Both the position numbers and the translations under genes were made by a program. From Hofstenia miamia (lineage: Eukaryota > Xenacoelomorpha > Acoela), in assembly GCA_004352715.1 (NCBI GenBank), contig SCFE01000080.1:1025523-1089522 (forward strand): a DNA stretch of 64,000 nt, given 5' to 3'. Within the stretch, counting starts at the first letter, position 1. Each line of letters starts with the position of its first letter. Positions 46,371 through 58,936 of this stretch are shown in pieces. Under the pieces are notes generated by a model. The model was given only the letters and a program-made list of their open reading frames with translations. It had not been told where the DNA came from and searched no databases.

Positions 46371-46699
46371 AATAATTGGATAACCAATTGGATGCATATT
46401 TGATTGAATAGTGAATAAACAAAATCAGATAGAAATTGAAATTAGGGTAAATTAGATGTCCATTTCCCAAGTTTTCTCCGTAAATCAAACTAAAAATGAA
46501 GCATGTAATATAAGCAAAAATCCAAATCCCCACACATAATAAGCAAGATAAGAACGTTACCATACTCAAAAAACCATTTTCCTATGAATTATTAGCTTTT
46601 AATTTTGGCAAGTGTTTAATGGACACCCTGTATAACAGAAACACACCTTGACAATTAAATTTAAATAATTTTATCATAAATTCGGTGTTCTAATTGCAA

Positions 46700-48420
46700 T
46701 TCAACCTCAAATATAACACACTAAAATTAATATTGATCTTGAAATTAAGCCATTAGAAGTAGTGGCAGTACAACTCAAAGGTGAAAGTAAAAGAAGTGTG
46801 AATATGAATTGGATTATAGTTTGGTGTAACATACCACCAAATAAGGTAGCTGCTTGCCTAGATTTACTTGAAAAAATGGTGGAGCATTTATTTGAAAAAT
46901 ATAATAGTGATCACTTCTTATTGGTAGGAGCTTTCAACATTCCCACATAGATTGGAACCTTGAAGAGATTAAAGTAAATTCTAATCAAAAACATCTCACT
47001 TTAACTCTTAATTAATTAATTGAAAGAATATAATTTATCACAACTTATTTGGGAACCTACTCATGAAAAAAGTAACATTTTAGATCTTGTAATAACAAAT
47101 AAATCGGGCTAAAGTTTATCAGATAAATGTAATTAATCCAGGTCTTAGTTACCAATATATGGTTAACTTTGAAATTAAAATATCTATTGAAGAATTTGAT
47201 AATATTTCTAAAATTGTTAAGCTTTACTGCAAAGTAGATGAATTTGGTATTAGAGAATGCTTAAGTTAAGCATTAGCAATTATAGAGGAAGCAATCTTAG
47301 CAAACAGAGACATTGATCAAGTTTGGGAAATTTTTTTAATCTGATCTAAATAAAGCAATTGATACTTATGTAAATAGAAAAAAACTAAAAACAAAAAATT
47401 TAATGAACCTATTTAGTTCAATTTTAAAGACAGAAAAGCAGTGAAGAAAAACAGAGATTTGCATAAAAGATTTAAAAATACAAAAACAGTTGAAAATTTT
47501 AGAATTTACAAAACTGCAAGACGAGAACATAAAAAATTGTACAGAAAAATAAAAAATGATTATTACAACAAATACATTTTTAAACCAATGTCCGATGGAC
47601 AAACGAACCCTTTCTTCAATCATATGAAGAGAATGTCAGGGAAAAGATCATATACTTCTTTTTCATCAGTAATGCAAGGCAAAGCATTTGATAAGGTGTC
47701 CCACTTCCTCTTAATTAGTAAATTGACGAAATCAAAGATTAACCAAAACATTATTAATTGGAGAAAAGATTTTCTATCAAATAGAAGCCAAAAAGTAAAC
47801 ATTGAGGGTATACAATCTATGCCTCTTAAATTCAGGAGTTCCTCAAGGTTTTGTTTTGGGATCTATGCTATTCTTGCTGTTCATAAATGACATATCTGAT
47901 TTTCTCAAATACTGTACAATAAAACTTTTTGCAGATGATATAATTACCTACATGAAGATTAACAGTGAAAAAGAAAAAAACACTTTGAAGAGGACATAGA
48001 TGGTATTTAATGAAGATAAATGTCACTTAATATCATTTTATGTCAATAGTCAAAGAAATAATGCTAATTACTACGCTAACTATACGTTATGCAAGACACT
48101 GTTGAAGTGGAAAAATCATTTTAAATACTATTAGCAATGATTTCAAATGGGATGTGAATATAAATAATATTACATCAAATGCATATCAAAAGTTAGGAAT
48201 GATGAAAAATGTTTTGTTCAAAGCCCACCTCAAGGTAAAGCTTATTGCATACCTAACATTATGCCGATCAGTTTTGGAATGTGCCCCTGAAATCTGGGAT
48301 CCGTATATGCAAAAACATGTTGAACAGTTGGAAAAGTTCAAAGATGAGCAATTAGGTTTATTTGTAGTATCAGAGGACGAACAGAAAGCATTTCCATCAG
48401 AAGAAGACTTAAACTGATAA
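46700..48420 (+). pseudogene. LINE (endonuclease remnant and reverse transcriptase), internally deleted
   Basis: Plus strand in order: endonuclease piece (PLEVVAVQL to SDHFLLVGAFNIPT, where intact elements have LVGDFN; the Asp is Ala), then ITTYLGT-like and DLVITN pieces near 47085, a Lys-rich linker (KTARREHKKLYRKIKNDYYN at about 47510), and a direct jump from KRMSGKRSYTSF to GKAFDKVSHFLLISKL, indicating a deletion of the first RT blocks. Then come a frameshift, LNSGVPQGFVLGSMLFLLFI and LFADDIITYMK (about 47935). The C-terminal part ends with AYLTLCRSVLECAPEIWDPY. CR1/jockey/L2-like order; inactive. Confidence 0.85.
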
Positions 48421-48865
48421 ACATTAAAAGAGCGCAGAGGAATATCTTGTTGTAAGCTGAGCAGGCTATATTGACTAATGATGTGCACTCATCTCTTGCT
48501 CAAAGTTTTAAGAAATTAAATCCCTGTGATTATCCTTATAACATCATATCTGTATCAGAAAATTTACTATTATCACAATCTGCGATTTATAATTTTTTGC
48601 ATCATACTTTTACTCACAGGACCTCATGAGATCTGCGTTCAACAAACTATGAGAATTAGGCAATATTGATGGCCTTCACTTCCCCAAAAATGGGGTCTAA
48701 ATGTTGCAAAAGAGAACTAGAACTAGAGCACACATTTGTATTTACCATTGTAGAAACCATCATTTGTATCCTAGATTCAACTAATATATTACGCAAACGT
48801 CATTTGCATTATAATTCAACAATTCTATTATAGAAATTCATCAATTGTATTAAAGAAATTGTCAT

Positions 48866-49075
48866 TACCTCCCCCAAGGACGTTATTTTTTTGGTAGCAT
48901 TGGTTTGTTTGTCTGTTAGCAACTTTACGGAAAAAGTAATAGATGGATTGACCTCAAATTTTCACCAGAGGTGCGTCTCCGCCCAAGGAGGAATCCATTA
49001 AATTTCGGTGCTGATCCGGGAGGACACAATCTGCGTTGCGGAGGTCTGCGCTCTCTGAGTGCTTTTCTAGTTTGT
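48866..49075 (+). repeat. conserved dispersed repeat (CCCCCAAGG...GTCTGCGCTCTCTGAGTGCT type)
   Basis: Starts CTCCCCCAAGGACGTTATTT and continues through GGTTTGTTTGTCTGTTAGCA, ACGGAAAAAGTAATAGATGG, CATTAAATTTCGGTGCTGAT and GGAGGTCTGCGCTCTCTGAG. I recall this ordered set of phrases from a repeat seen across very distant genomes; its class is unclear to me. Visibly GC-richer than its surroundings. Confidence 0.6.
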
Positions 49076-49462
49076 ATTATAGCTTCGGTTAAAAATGAGA
49101 AAAAATTTTCAAATACAAACACCTTTCAACGACAGCACATGAGTCTTTTCACCTCATAAAAGTGCAATGATCTGGACGGAAATATTTAAACGATCACTAA
49201 ACATGTCTTATCAAGTTGCAAGAAACGTTCGGCAAAATCTTGAGTCTACTGGAACTACAGACCCCAAGACTTTATTCAAGACATCAGGCATGAACCCAAA
49301 ACATTCTACAGAAATTTAACTGAAACGAACATGTTAAAAAAGAGGAAAGAAGTGGGCAACTCTTCAAATTTACTAGAAATGAACGGAAAAGTTTTGTCAA
49401 AATTGTTCTACAAAACCCATTGAAATCAACCGCTTATTTGAATTCAATGTTTCAAGAAACAT
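49076..49462. other. non-coding sequence
   Basis: No feature recognised between the conserved repeat and the GATA tract. Confidence 0.4.
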
Positions 49463-49487
49463 ATAAATAGATAGATAGATAGATAAT
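49463..49487. repeat. (GATA)n tract, probable LINE 3' tail
   Basis: AGATAGATAGATAGATA lies downstream, on the minus strand, of the LINE at 49760-51990, where it reads as TATC units. A short tetranucleotide tail is common at 3' ends of non-LTR elements. Confidence 0.6.
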
Positions 49488-49759
49488 CGTATATTTTTAA
49501 AAAAAGGCAAAAAAATACAATTGTATACACTTAGGATAAAACACTTGGGATGAAAGATGACCAGCTGTGCCATCTTATCTATTGTTATAACAAACAGAAA
49601 AAGGTATGAACTGATCGCCTCGTAACAGAGTCCTAAAACAATCCTGTTGAAAACGTCTTCCCCTACGGGACAAATGTGAAGCTGGGATAAGACAGTTCAA
49701 ACTGTGATCTTGAGACAGTGCGGCTTTAAACATTTTAGCTGTAAGGTAATACCGTCGAT

Positions 49760-51990
49760 GTTCAATGCTAATAATGTCTATACCAGAATGTCCAATTATT
49801 TTGCAGACCTTCTGTCTGGAATCGGTCGTTCAAATAGTTTGGTAATCTCGGAAAAAGTTGGCAGGTGTAATTTAACAGCGTCATGATCAAGGATGTGTAC
49901 ACCGTATACAGCATAGCAGAGTCCAAGATTGGTCTTAGAATTCTCAGTAGAAACAAGCATTGAGATGCCTTTGCCGAAATGTTGTCAATGTGCTCATTCC
50001 ATTTGAGGTTGCTTTGTATCACCACTCCCAACAGCTTGATAGACACCACAGTTGAGAGATCATCTGGTACGCTTAATACCGTCGAGCCAAACAGCATCTG
50101 CTTTGATTTGGCAAGGTTTAAGTGCAGGAGGTTGTTGTTGCACCATATCTGTATGTTTTGAAATTCAGACGAAATGTATGCATCATCGTGATGAATGGCT
50201 GATATGCTGCTAATATCATCAGCATATTTGAATATGTGATTTCCATTTTGACTTGGTTGTAAATCTGATATGTAGCGTCCAAATAGCCATGGCCTGATGA
50301 CGGATCCCTGTGGAATGCCAGTTTCTATCTTGTAATGTTTTGTGCATAGAATCTCCATTTCCATTCAGAAAGATCGGTTTGTCAGGTAAGATGCCAACCA
50401 TCTAATAAAACCGGTAGGTAATCCATCCCTTAATAGTTTGCCCAGCACGATTTTATGATTAATGGTAACAAAGGCTTTAGAAAAGTCATAAGCCTGTAGG
50501 ATTGCATGGATCTGCCTTTTATCCAGCCAACGTGTTACATTATTCATGAGCAAGATTAAGGCTGTGCTTGTAGATGATTTGTTTCTGTATGCAAATTGTT
50601 TATCATCCAGAAGCACATTATTTTTGACATGTCTTAGTGCCATTTTTTCAATAAGGTTGGCGGGAACAGATAGGAGAGTAACAGGTCTCAAAAGCATAGA
50701 TTAACCGGCGACGTTTTAGGTATCGCGCTTACGATTCCCAGTTTCCATCTTGTTGGAAATTTTCTCATTGATAGGCTCGAATTAATGATGTGCGCTACCG
50801 GTTCAGCAAGAATCAGGGAAGCATCTTTGTACAGACGTGTTGGAATAGCATCTTCCCCGGTTGCTTTGCGTGGATTTAGACGGTGAAGATATTCATGTAT
50901 CTCGAAAGGGGCGACACGTGGATTCCAGTCGTCATCGTTAACTAGCCAATCATCATTTAGGGAGCATTCTGCGTCGCTTCTATAAGTAATTTCAGCAAAT
51001 TTAGCAGTTATCTCTTCAAGAGTGCAAAGCGGATTTGGCCTCAATAGGGAGGACAATCCACCAGATTTCCATGTTCCTCAGATGTCATTGACACATTCCC
51101 ATATTCTGTCCGCCCTTTTGCAGCGGTTAGCCTATGACAGCTTACTAGCCTTGATAGATGCCTCCAGTTTTCTAGAATAGTGATGGAACAGCGCGTCGTT
51201 CTTACCAAAATACAGCTGCCTTTTCCCATATAACCTCTTTATCAGCGGTGTGATCCAGGCCGGATCATTATCACTTATCACTACTTGCTCATGGAGGATA
51301 ACACTAAGTGCTTCTTCCATGATACGGTAAAAAATGTCTACCTTCGGATCCAAGTCTCTCGCAGAGTACATTGGTGAAAAGTCCACATTGGCACCTTATG
51401 CACAAAATTTTGAACATGTGAGCTGCGCATATCATATAGCAAGTGCGGAATGCTACCAGTAACTTGTGGATTGCCATGTTGCTCAGCAACGCATACAGAG
51501 TGCTTACTAAGTCCCAGACGCGGTAGAACTTGGCCAGGAGAGTACAGGTGAAAGCTGTTGTTGAACAACAATTTGGTCGATTGTTACGCCGCCATGTGTT
51601 GGTAGCTTAATAAATTATTACATGTCAATTTCTCTCATGATGATATCCAGGTGCGAGTTGGTGAAAGATTGATTAAAGTCGGCCGCAAGGATAATTGTAA
51701 GATTTGGATCACCTAGCAAGTGCTCATCAACGATGTCAATTATGAAATCAGCCGTCAAGGATGGCGGAATATATAAACAAAGAAAAAACACTTTACTTTA
51801 GATATAACTGCGGCAACTGCTTCAATCTCTCGAAGTTTCTTTGGTAGATTAAGGCGTTGATAATTGCCCATTCGTTTATGTATCCAAACACAAACGCCAT
51901 CTCCGTCTCGGCCGCGCCGCTCATCTCGTAATGGAGCACCATACGGAGACAAAAAGAAAACCTTGTTTTCATGTTTCTCAGTGCGCAGTC
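49760..51990 (-). pseudogene. LINE, nearly complete, frameshifted
   Basis: Minus strand, from right to left: endonuclease fragment (RRGRDGDGVCVWIHKRM and LPKKLREIEAVAAVI, 51952-51755), linker frames (51489-51041), RT start (FEIHEYLHRLNPRKATGEDA then IPTRLYK, with FPTRWKLGIVSAIPK, 51056-50688), RT middle (RPVTLLSVPANLIEKMALRH ... FAYRNKSSTSTALI ... AYDFSKAF, 50697-50365), and RT core (GIPQGSVIRPWLF and FKYADDISSI with the catalytic DD near 50220, then NLAKSKQMLFG and SIKLLGVVIQSNLKWNEHID, 50364-49768). The block order places it among CR1/Rex/jockey-like LINEs. Several frameshifts make it inactive. GC content is higher than in neighbouring DNA, suggesting a younger insertion. Confidence 0.9.
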
Positions 51991-52049
51991 AGCTTTCGCA
52001 TACAGCCATTATGTCAGCATTTGTGTCCGCACAGAGAAGCTTGTTTCCT

Positions 52050-53000
52050 ATTGATTGAGCATTTGATAAAACCACATGTATTCAAAAAGCAGATCTCAGG
52101 AGCTCTATTACAAACAATTGACTTTTTTAAAGCAATCGACATGCTATCTCATCGGTTCATCATTGAGAAGTTATTAATGCACAATTTTCCACGAGGCTTC
52201 TGCTTGTTCACATCAGACTACTTATCTAATCGATCATTTCAGATTCGGTACAACGGATGCACAAGTCACCAAAAGCAGACGTCCTCCGGAGTACAACAAG
52301 TACTTGGTCCACTAGTTTTCTTGACTTCTACTTTAGATTTAAATGTCTCATTCAACAAACCACATCATCAAATATGGGAATGATATTACTTTCATCATTC
52401 CCATACTTATCAATGCTGTGAAAATGAGATCCGAACTGAGTAACATTGAAAACTGGGCAACCAAAAATTGTCTTAATATTAACTACCGTAAATCCTAGCA
52501 AATTCTAATGGCAAATGCTCAATTGATCGCTCTAGGCCATATCATATGTATCCAGCAAGAAATTGCTAGGGCTGACAATCGCCTCAAACTTTAGATGGCA
52601 TAATCACATTGATGCACGAATGCTTCTAAGAATCTGTTTTGCTTCAGACAACTTAGAAACTACTTCAACAACCAATTCATGTTCCCTGTCTTCCCTTCTA
52701 TAGTGTTATCGATCTTTGATTATGCCTCTCAAATTTTTGTGATGCTCTCCGTTAATCTCAATAAAAAAGTGCAACGGAAAATAAACCACGATCTGAAAAA
52801 TATTTCTGGAGGCTGTGAACTTAAGATTGTTATTAGAATCAGAAGAATTTATCTAGCGATTAAATTTTTCATCGAAATGACTTCCTCGTCCTGGCCACTT
52901 TCGTCTGGAGAAATTCTCACGCAGCTCGAGAAGAAACCAATTCGTTCCCTTTTGCAGTATCTACAAAACCGGACAAATAAAATCGGATTAACATGCTAAT
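52050..53000 (+). pseudogene. second LINE, 5'-truncated, opposite orientation
   Basis: Plus-strand frame 51931-52383 carries RT blocks FFKAIDMLSHRFIIEKLLMH, SDYLSNRSFQIRYNGCTSH and SGVQQVLGPLVFL (for SGVPQGSVLGPLLF). The YADD box is lost near 52380. A C-terminal part (52679-52999) reads VLSIFDYASQIFVM and VQRKINHDLKNI. Its 5' end abuts the 5' end of the minus-strand LINE, giving a head-to-head pair. Confidence 0.75.
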
Positions 53001-53074
53001 AAGTCTTCTTAATTGTATTAATAAACGTTTATTTATCATTATTAATTATATTATTTTATAATTGACATGTATTT

Positions 53075-53500
53075 AGCAGGCCTGGGAACGGGTCAGGCTT
53101 TTTGGACCCGACCCAATCTGACCTGAATGATATGTAGACATGACCCAACACAACCTGACAAGAACCGTCTTGTTAAGTTTGATCCGACTGCACTAAGGTA
53201 ACAAAAATATATACAATAACTAGCTAATCCGTAGTGGAAAAAATAAATGCTTTGCTATGCAGTGGTTGTCATTCTACAAAACAGTTACATTTAGCACTCA
53301 TTTCAATTGTTCAATGTAGCGTTACACCTATTCATGTAACCAGCAAATAAATATCAACCATATTGAATAACCCGACATGACCTGATTAAAAGAAAAAGCC
53401 TTCAACCCGACCCGAACACTACAAAAAGTTGACCAGGCCCGACTTGTTTTCACCCTCTACAAAAAGTTGACCAGGCCCGACTTGTTTTCACCCTTTGTAT
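53075..53500. mobile_element. probable hAT-type MITE rich in GACCCGACC phrases
   Basis: Begins CAGGCCTGGGAACGGGTCAG and contains many GGGTC/GACCC phrases (TTGGACCCGACCCAATCTGA; CTTCAACCCGACCCGAACAC). The right part has a 38-bp tandem duplication, ACAAAAAGTTGACCAGGCCC at 53421 and 53459. The ends are not perfectly paired. Assignment by analogy only. Confidence 0.4.
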
Positions 53501-53891
53501 TTAGGCAGTTCTTCTGTAAACACTTTTTATAACAACTAAGGATCTTAGAAGACTAGGAAAATTTCGAAAGTATTTTAAGGAACACCACGTACTGTGACTG
53601 TGATATTATACAGGGAAATGAAAAAATATTCATCCAGTGCTCCTAAACTTAAAGCCTCTAGAAAACAAATATTCATAAGTCGAAATTCGATAATTTACGA
53701 AAATAAAGAAGTACGAGATGATAACATAGTGATTAGATAACAATTATCAAAATAAAGGACTTCAGCTCTTTTGGTAGTAAAGAATTTACCTGACTAGATT
53801 ACATGGTTTTATATATAATCTTATTTTTATTGAAGATTTGAATATAGGTTAACATAGTCAGGCGCTGAGCGTTTCAGATATATATATATAG

Positions 53892-53931
<40 letters not shown>

Positions 53932-55560
53932 TTATAAGAAACAAAAATATTGAAAGTCCTTTAATGAATAAGCCACACATTCACATGTGTCAACGAATGG
54001 AAATATTTCTCCCACGGTCAGTGCTGAAGCTGTATTTGCTTAAAAGAACAATATTGCCATATCCATAGACTTCTAGTTATAAAGAATAACTTTTTTGTTA
54101 AGAAATATTTACTTTCTTCTAGTATCGTAAATAGAAATTCTATGAGCATAAATGGATTAAAATTTTGATCTTTCATACAAGGCATTAAATACGTCACAGC
54201 CCAAATGTGTAAATCTGTAGTTTTTTATGACAAAATCTTTTAGCAACTCGCTTTTGTAAAGATATTTATGACAATATTTTGTATGAAAATCTGCTTTTTT
54301 ATTGTAGCTACATTGTCAATAGACATCTTCTTTCTTCATCAAATGCAATTTCTCAAGATTTCGAACATACCATGTGTTAGACCATGGACAGAAACATTCC
54401 ACGTTTTCATACTACGAGCATTACTCAGCGGGCTGGCCTGGCCCGTTTGCTAATCTGCCCCTAGTACACACACTCCTAAATAAAATAGCAATCAATTTTT
54501 TAGGATAGATAGAGCGGTATCGGTATTTTCCGATTTTATCAAAAAAATCACGCTATCGGTCCTATAAAGCCTGGCTGTCAAACGTCAAATTGAAAGTAGT
54601 AAACCTTATCAGGTCATTTGAGTACATTTTGTAGGCAAAAAATTTGCCAATATAATAGATAGCTAAAATATTTCAGGCAAGATCCAAATTTTGCGCCAAA
54701 TATGAAATACCCAATGGTACCAAATTATAACGATGAAACAGTTATGTTCCTGATAAATAATTATGTTGGTAAAATTTATGTCTAAGGGTATGTGAAATTC
54801 AAAATGTAAATAAATGTATGATACATATGTTATATTTGATTTCAATATTTATTTTGAAATTAAATTAGATTTATCAGTCAAATTCGCTATTTGTATATTA
54901 CTTATTGTAAAATAATTTACTGAGAATATTACTAAGAAGTTATCTAAATTTGATTGATTCTTAGTGCTAAATCAGCAATGTGCAAAATACAAGAAATACT
55001 CTACATAGTATAACCCTACATAGTTTTCTCACAATTTCAAAGCAAAATTTGTGGCATAACAATAAAAAACTGTCATAATTGAGCGAAAAAATTTGGAGGG
55101 GCATATTTTAAGCTTTTCTTACAACTGCCCTAATTCAAACAGATAGTCTTTGTACTTACTGGCAAAGCTCGGGGTCCCGATAGTACATTTACATAATACA
55201 TGCATGTAGCAATGTGGCCTACCATTCCGCAAAGGAAAATTTTAATTACTCTAAGCAAGCGCGAATTTGGTAGTTTGTGGGCTCCCAAAGTAGTTAGGGA
55301 TTTTTCAGTGGTGACCTTTGCCCATATATCACTAATTTGTTTAAAACTTTGTAGCAAAGTACCACAATTAGCCACATGTTTACAAAATCTAAACTAAGTT
55401 TTATTATTTGCAAACTTTAGAAAAATTGTCTTTTCCTTTGTCTTAGCCTAAAGTTCAAATGTAAGGAGACCTAGGGAGTCTTTTTTCTTTGCAAGTGCCC
55501 GTTTCATATTTACAACTACCTATTTTGGCCACAACTACTTCTTAGAATATGCTTTGAACC
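53501..55560. other. AT-rich region with (TA)n, no supported gene
   Basis: (TA)n tracts at about 53878-53930. Frames at 54268-54453 and 55130-55397 are short and unconvincing. A short GC-rich piece (GGGCTGGCCTGGCCCGTTTG, near 54429) resembles MITE ends. Confidence 0.4.
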
Positions 55561-55564
55561 AGAG

Positions 55565-56319
55565 ATAGAAGTGGGGCGGATTTTTGTGAACTGCCCTGCC
55601 CCACCCCACAGAATATGTGTCCTGCCCGATTTTCACGCGTTGACATCTGCCCCACATTGCGCCAAGTTTTATATTCTACCACCCCAAATTGGCCTACTAA
55701 AAAATTCTGCTCCAAAATTACTTACGATATTTTCTTGCCCCATATTTGTTCTAGGACAATTTTCATTGCACTACACCACACAACCACTGCCAAATATTTT
55801 GAATCCCTACTTCCTAGAAGATACAGAATCGATTTTTAAATGTCATCTCTACTATTGCTACCAAAAGGAATCAAATAACAAACGTGATGCATATTAATAA
55901 CATTATTAATAGCAAAATGAAATATAATTTTAACCTTATAAAATTTTTTATAAAGCTAATATTTTATGTAATACATTTATGCAAGGACAATTGCACTCCT
56001 CCCAATGTAATTACAAAGGCTATTGACTACAAATCGGATCAAAGTGATCTTACTAATATCATTGAATAGAATCAAATTTCACTAAGAGCTAAACATGCAT
56101 ATTAATTAATTTTTCAAAACGTGACTAAATTTCCAAGTAAATCAATTTTTTTAAGCAGGGACCTTTGATGTGATAAAATGCTTTTACAATCTCTAAAACT
56201 GGCAATTTCTTACTTCAATCTTTCTTAACTACAAAGGTGGTTTTGCCCCACTTTTGCCCCATGGGTACCCACGTTGGAAAAATCTTGCCCCATACCCGCC
56301 TCGACCTGCCCCGCCCTAG
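55565..56319. repeat. GCCCC-rich repeat pieces running into gap
   Basis: Phrases such as AACTGCCCTGCCCCACCCCA, TTGACATCTGCCCCACATTG (55565-55760) and TTTTGCCCCACTTTTGCCCC, CGACCTGCCCCGCCCTAG (56238-56319) recur and contrast with AT-rich flanks. Probably one or two MITE/SINE copies. The second is cut by the gap. Confidence 0.4.
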
Positions 56320-57319
56320 NNNNNNNNNNNNNNNNNNNNNNNNNNNNNNNNNNNNNNNNNNNNNNNNNNNNNNNNNNNNNNNNNNNNNNNNNNNNNNNNN
56401 NNNNNNNNNNNNNNNNNNNNNNNNNNNNNNNNNNNNNNNNNNNNNNNNNNNNNNNNNNNNNNNNNNNNNNNNNNNNNNNNNNNNNNNNNNNNNNNNNNNN
56501 NNNNNNNNNNNNNNNNNNNNNNNNNNNNNNNNNNNNNNNNNNNNNNNNNNNNNNNNNNNNNNNNNNNNNNNNNNNNNNNNNNNNNNNNNNNNNNNNNNNN
56601 NNNNNNNNNNNNNNNNNNNNNNNNNNNNNNNNNNNNNNNNNNNNNNNNNNNNNNNNNNNNNNNNNNNNNNNNNNNNNNNNNNNNNNNNNNNNNNNNNNNN
56701 NNNNNNNNNNNNNNNNNNNNNNNNNNNNNNNNNNNNNNNNNNNNNNNNNNNNNNNNNNNNNNNNNNNNNNNNNNNNNNNNNNNNNNNNNNNNNNNNNNNN
56801 NNNNNNNNNNNNNNNNNNNNNNNNNNNNNNNNNNNNNNNNNNNNNNNNNNNNNNNNNNNNNNNNNNNNNNNNNNNNNNNNNNNNNNNNNNNNNNNNNNNN
56901 NNNNNNNNNNNNNNNNNNNNNNNNNNNNNNNNNNNNNNNNNNNNNNNNNNNNNNNNNNNNNNNNNNNNNNNNNNNNNNNNNNNNNNNNNNNNNNNNNNNN
57001 NNNNNNNNNNNNNNNNNNNNNNNNNNNNNNNNNNNNNNNNNNNNNNNNNNNNNNNNNNNNNNNNNNNNNNNNNNNNNNNNNNNNNNNNNNNNNNNNNNNN
57101 NNNNNNNNNNNNNNNNNNNNNNNNNNNNNNNNNNNNNNNNNNNNNNNNNNNNNNNNNNNNNNNNNNNNNNNNNNNNNNNNNNNNNNNNNNNNNNNNNNNN
57201 NNNNNNNNNNNNNNNNNNNNNNNNNNNNNNNNNNNNNNNNNNNNNNNNNNNNNNNNNNNNNNNNNNNNNNNNNNNNNNNNNNNNNNNNNNNNNNNNNNNN
57301 NNNNNNNNNNNNNNNNNNN
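56320..57319. other. assembly gap (1,000 N)
   Basis: Exactly 1,000 N. Confidence 0.99.
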
Positions 57320-57687
57320 CAAAACATGTTATCAATAATCTTGAAATGTTTCATATAAAAATTCCTACTTGCAAATATTTTATTCTTGAATTCAATGAGA
57401 AATACGTATTGAAAATATATTTATTTCATTTTTACAGAGATGGTGATAGATAAATCGTTTTACTTTATTAACATTTTAGTTTTGTAGCATCTTTCATTTA
57501 CATAATTGTATAAATTGGGAAAAACATGTAATAATTGAGATTGTTTTCCAACTTGTAAAAAAATTCTAGTTTTATATGATTTGAAAGTGTTTTATTTAAT
57601 TGTTAAAGTGATTTGGATTTCATGTTAAGACAATAATAATCTTTATGATTGGATACGGCATTTTTTACAGTTGAACAATAGAATATT

Positions 57688-57842
57688 GATAAAACCACGT
57701 AATATTGACATTGTCTATGAAAGCATGCAACTCTATTCATAGAGCAGCATAATGGAATTTCACTAGATAAAACCACGTAAAATTGACATTGTCTATGAAA
57801 GCATGCAACTTTATACATAGAGCGGATTAATGGAATTTCACA
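57688..57842. repeat. 78-bp tandem duplication
   Basis: GATAAAACCACGTAATATTG at 57688 and GATAAAACCACGTAAAATTG at 57766. Each unit continues through GTCTATGAAAGCATGCAACT and TAATGGAATTTCAC with a few substitutions. Confidence 0.9.
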
Positions 57843-58519
57843 TTGATGAAAGAACTGACCATAAAGATTTCAAACTTTTTGGTAAGCTATTTTTATAATT
57901 AAATGTCAGATATTGCTTTGATTCTTAACGCTTTTGTGCTACATGATCTCTAGTTAGTTTTACAGATATTTCTTTTAAAACGGAATCAATTTTATTTTAA
58001 TAAATTGCTGCAAATTTGCAGTCCGATGTTAAATTTATTATAGACTTTATCATAAATAGAAACGTTGTTTGTTTGTTAATACACATTTTCAATTGAATTT
58101 GTTTAAACTTTTATTTATCATGTGTTTTATACAGTGATATATCACTTAATTTATTAGGCATTCATTTAGATACGACTGTGTGAAATTCATAATGTGTAAA
58201 TACACATTGCATTTGTTTCCTACAAAATTCTCTCAACATCAATGATGATAAACTAACACAATAGACAAATTCAATAGTGAGATATATATGGTCATTATAA
58301 GCAAAGTGTAGAATAAATTACATTTTTGTCTTGTCTTAAACACGTATGTGGGTTTTACCACGTACGTTTATTAAATATTAGAAATTGCGAATTTTTAGCA
58401 TAAACTAGTTTTTGGTTTTTTCCTGAAAAATTATTTTGCTTTATTACCGAAATAAGCCATTATGCTTCTAATGAGTATTATTATCTCTCTTATTCAAACA
58501 TTTGTTATTAAATTTTACC

Positions 58520-58930
58520 GAATAAAACAAGTATGTAAAGTAAACATTCAAACTAAATTAATGTGGCATTTCCAATGTCATGTATGTTAATAAAAAAACA
58601 AGTATGTAATCTATGCAATTTAAACTAAATTAATGTGATATTTCCAATGTAATGTATGTTAATAAAAAAAACAAGTATGTAAACTAAACAATGTAAACTA
58701 AATTAATGTTGTATTTCCAATGTCATCTATGTTAACAAAAAAAACCAGTGTGTAAACTAAATTAGGCCACGTAAATAAGCAAGTAAACAAATTGGTTACA
58801 TTTTAAACAATAGACTGCAAACAATCTCATGGGATTTTTGACTTATTAATTATATAATTCCAAAAACGTATAAGAATAAAAAAATTGGTTACATTTAAAC
58901 AATAGACTACAAACAAATGTGTTTGCCAAC
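58520..58930. repeat. ~72-bp minisatellite plus second repeat
   Basis: Three full units and a partial fourth containing ACAAGTATGTAA and AAACTAAATTAATGTGRYATTTCCAATGT-type sequence, with starts near 58527, 58598, 58671 and 58745. Followed by two copies of ATTGGTTACATTTTAAACAA (58788 and 58884), then a 1,000-N gap. Confidence 0.85.
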
Positions 58931-58936
58931 AAATAT

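Larger units (their letters stand above)
44619..46631. mobile_element. inverted-terminus element containing Polinton fragment and gap
   Basis: ACAGGGTGTCCATTAAATAT (44619) and the inward-read right end ACAGGGTGTCCATTAAACAC (ending 46631) agree over about 30 bp, both continuing TTGCCAAAAT. No clear target duplication. CAGGGTGTCC ends occur in several DNA-transposon families and are not typical of Polintons, so the Polinton piece may be a passenger or joined by the assembly: a single N at 44714 and 1,000 N at 45371-46370 lie inside. Confidence 0.6.

Noticed and set aside
45218-46569. Long ORFs of 345-400 codons
   Set aside because: Almost entirely N; they are gap artefacts, as are those at 56215-57358, 58907-60052 and 61832-63031.
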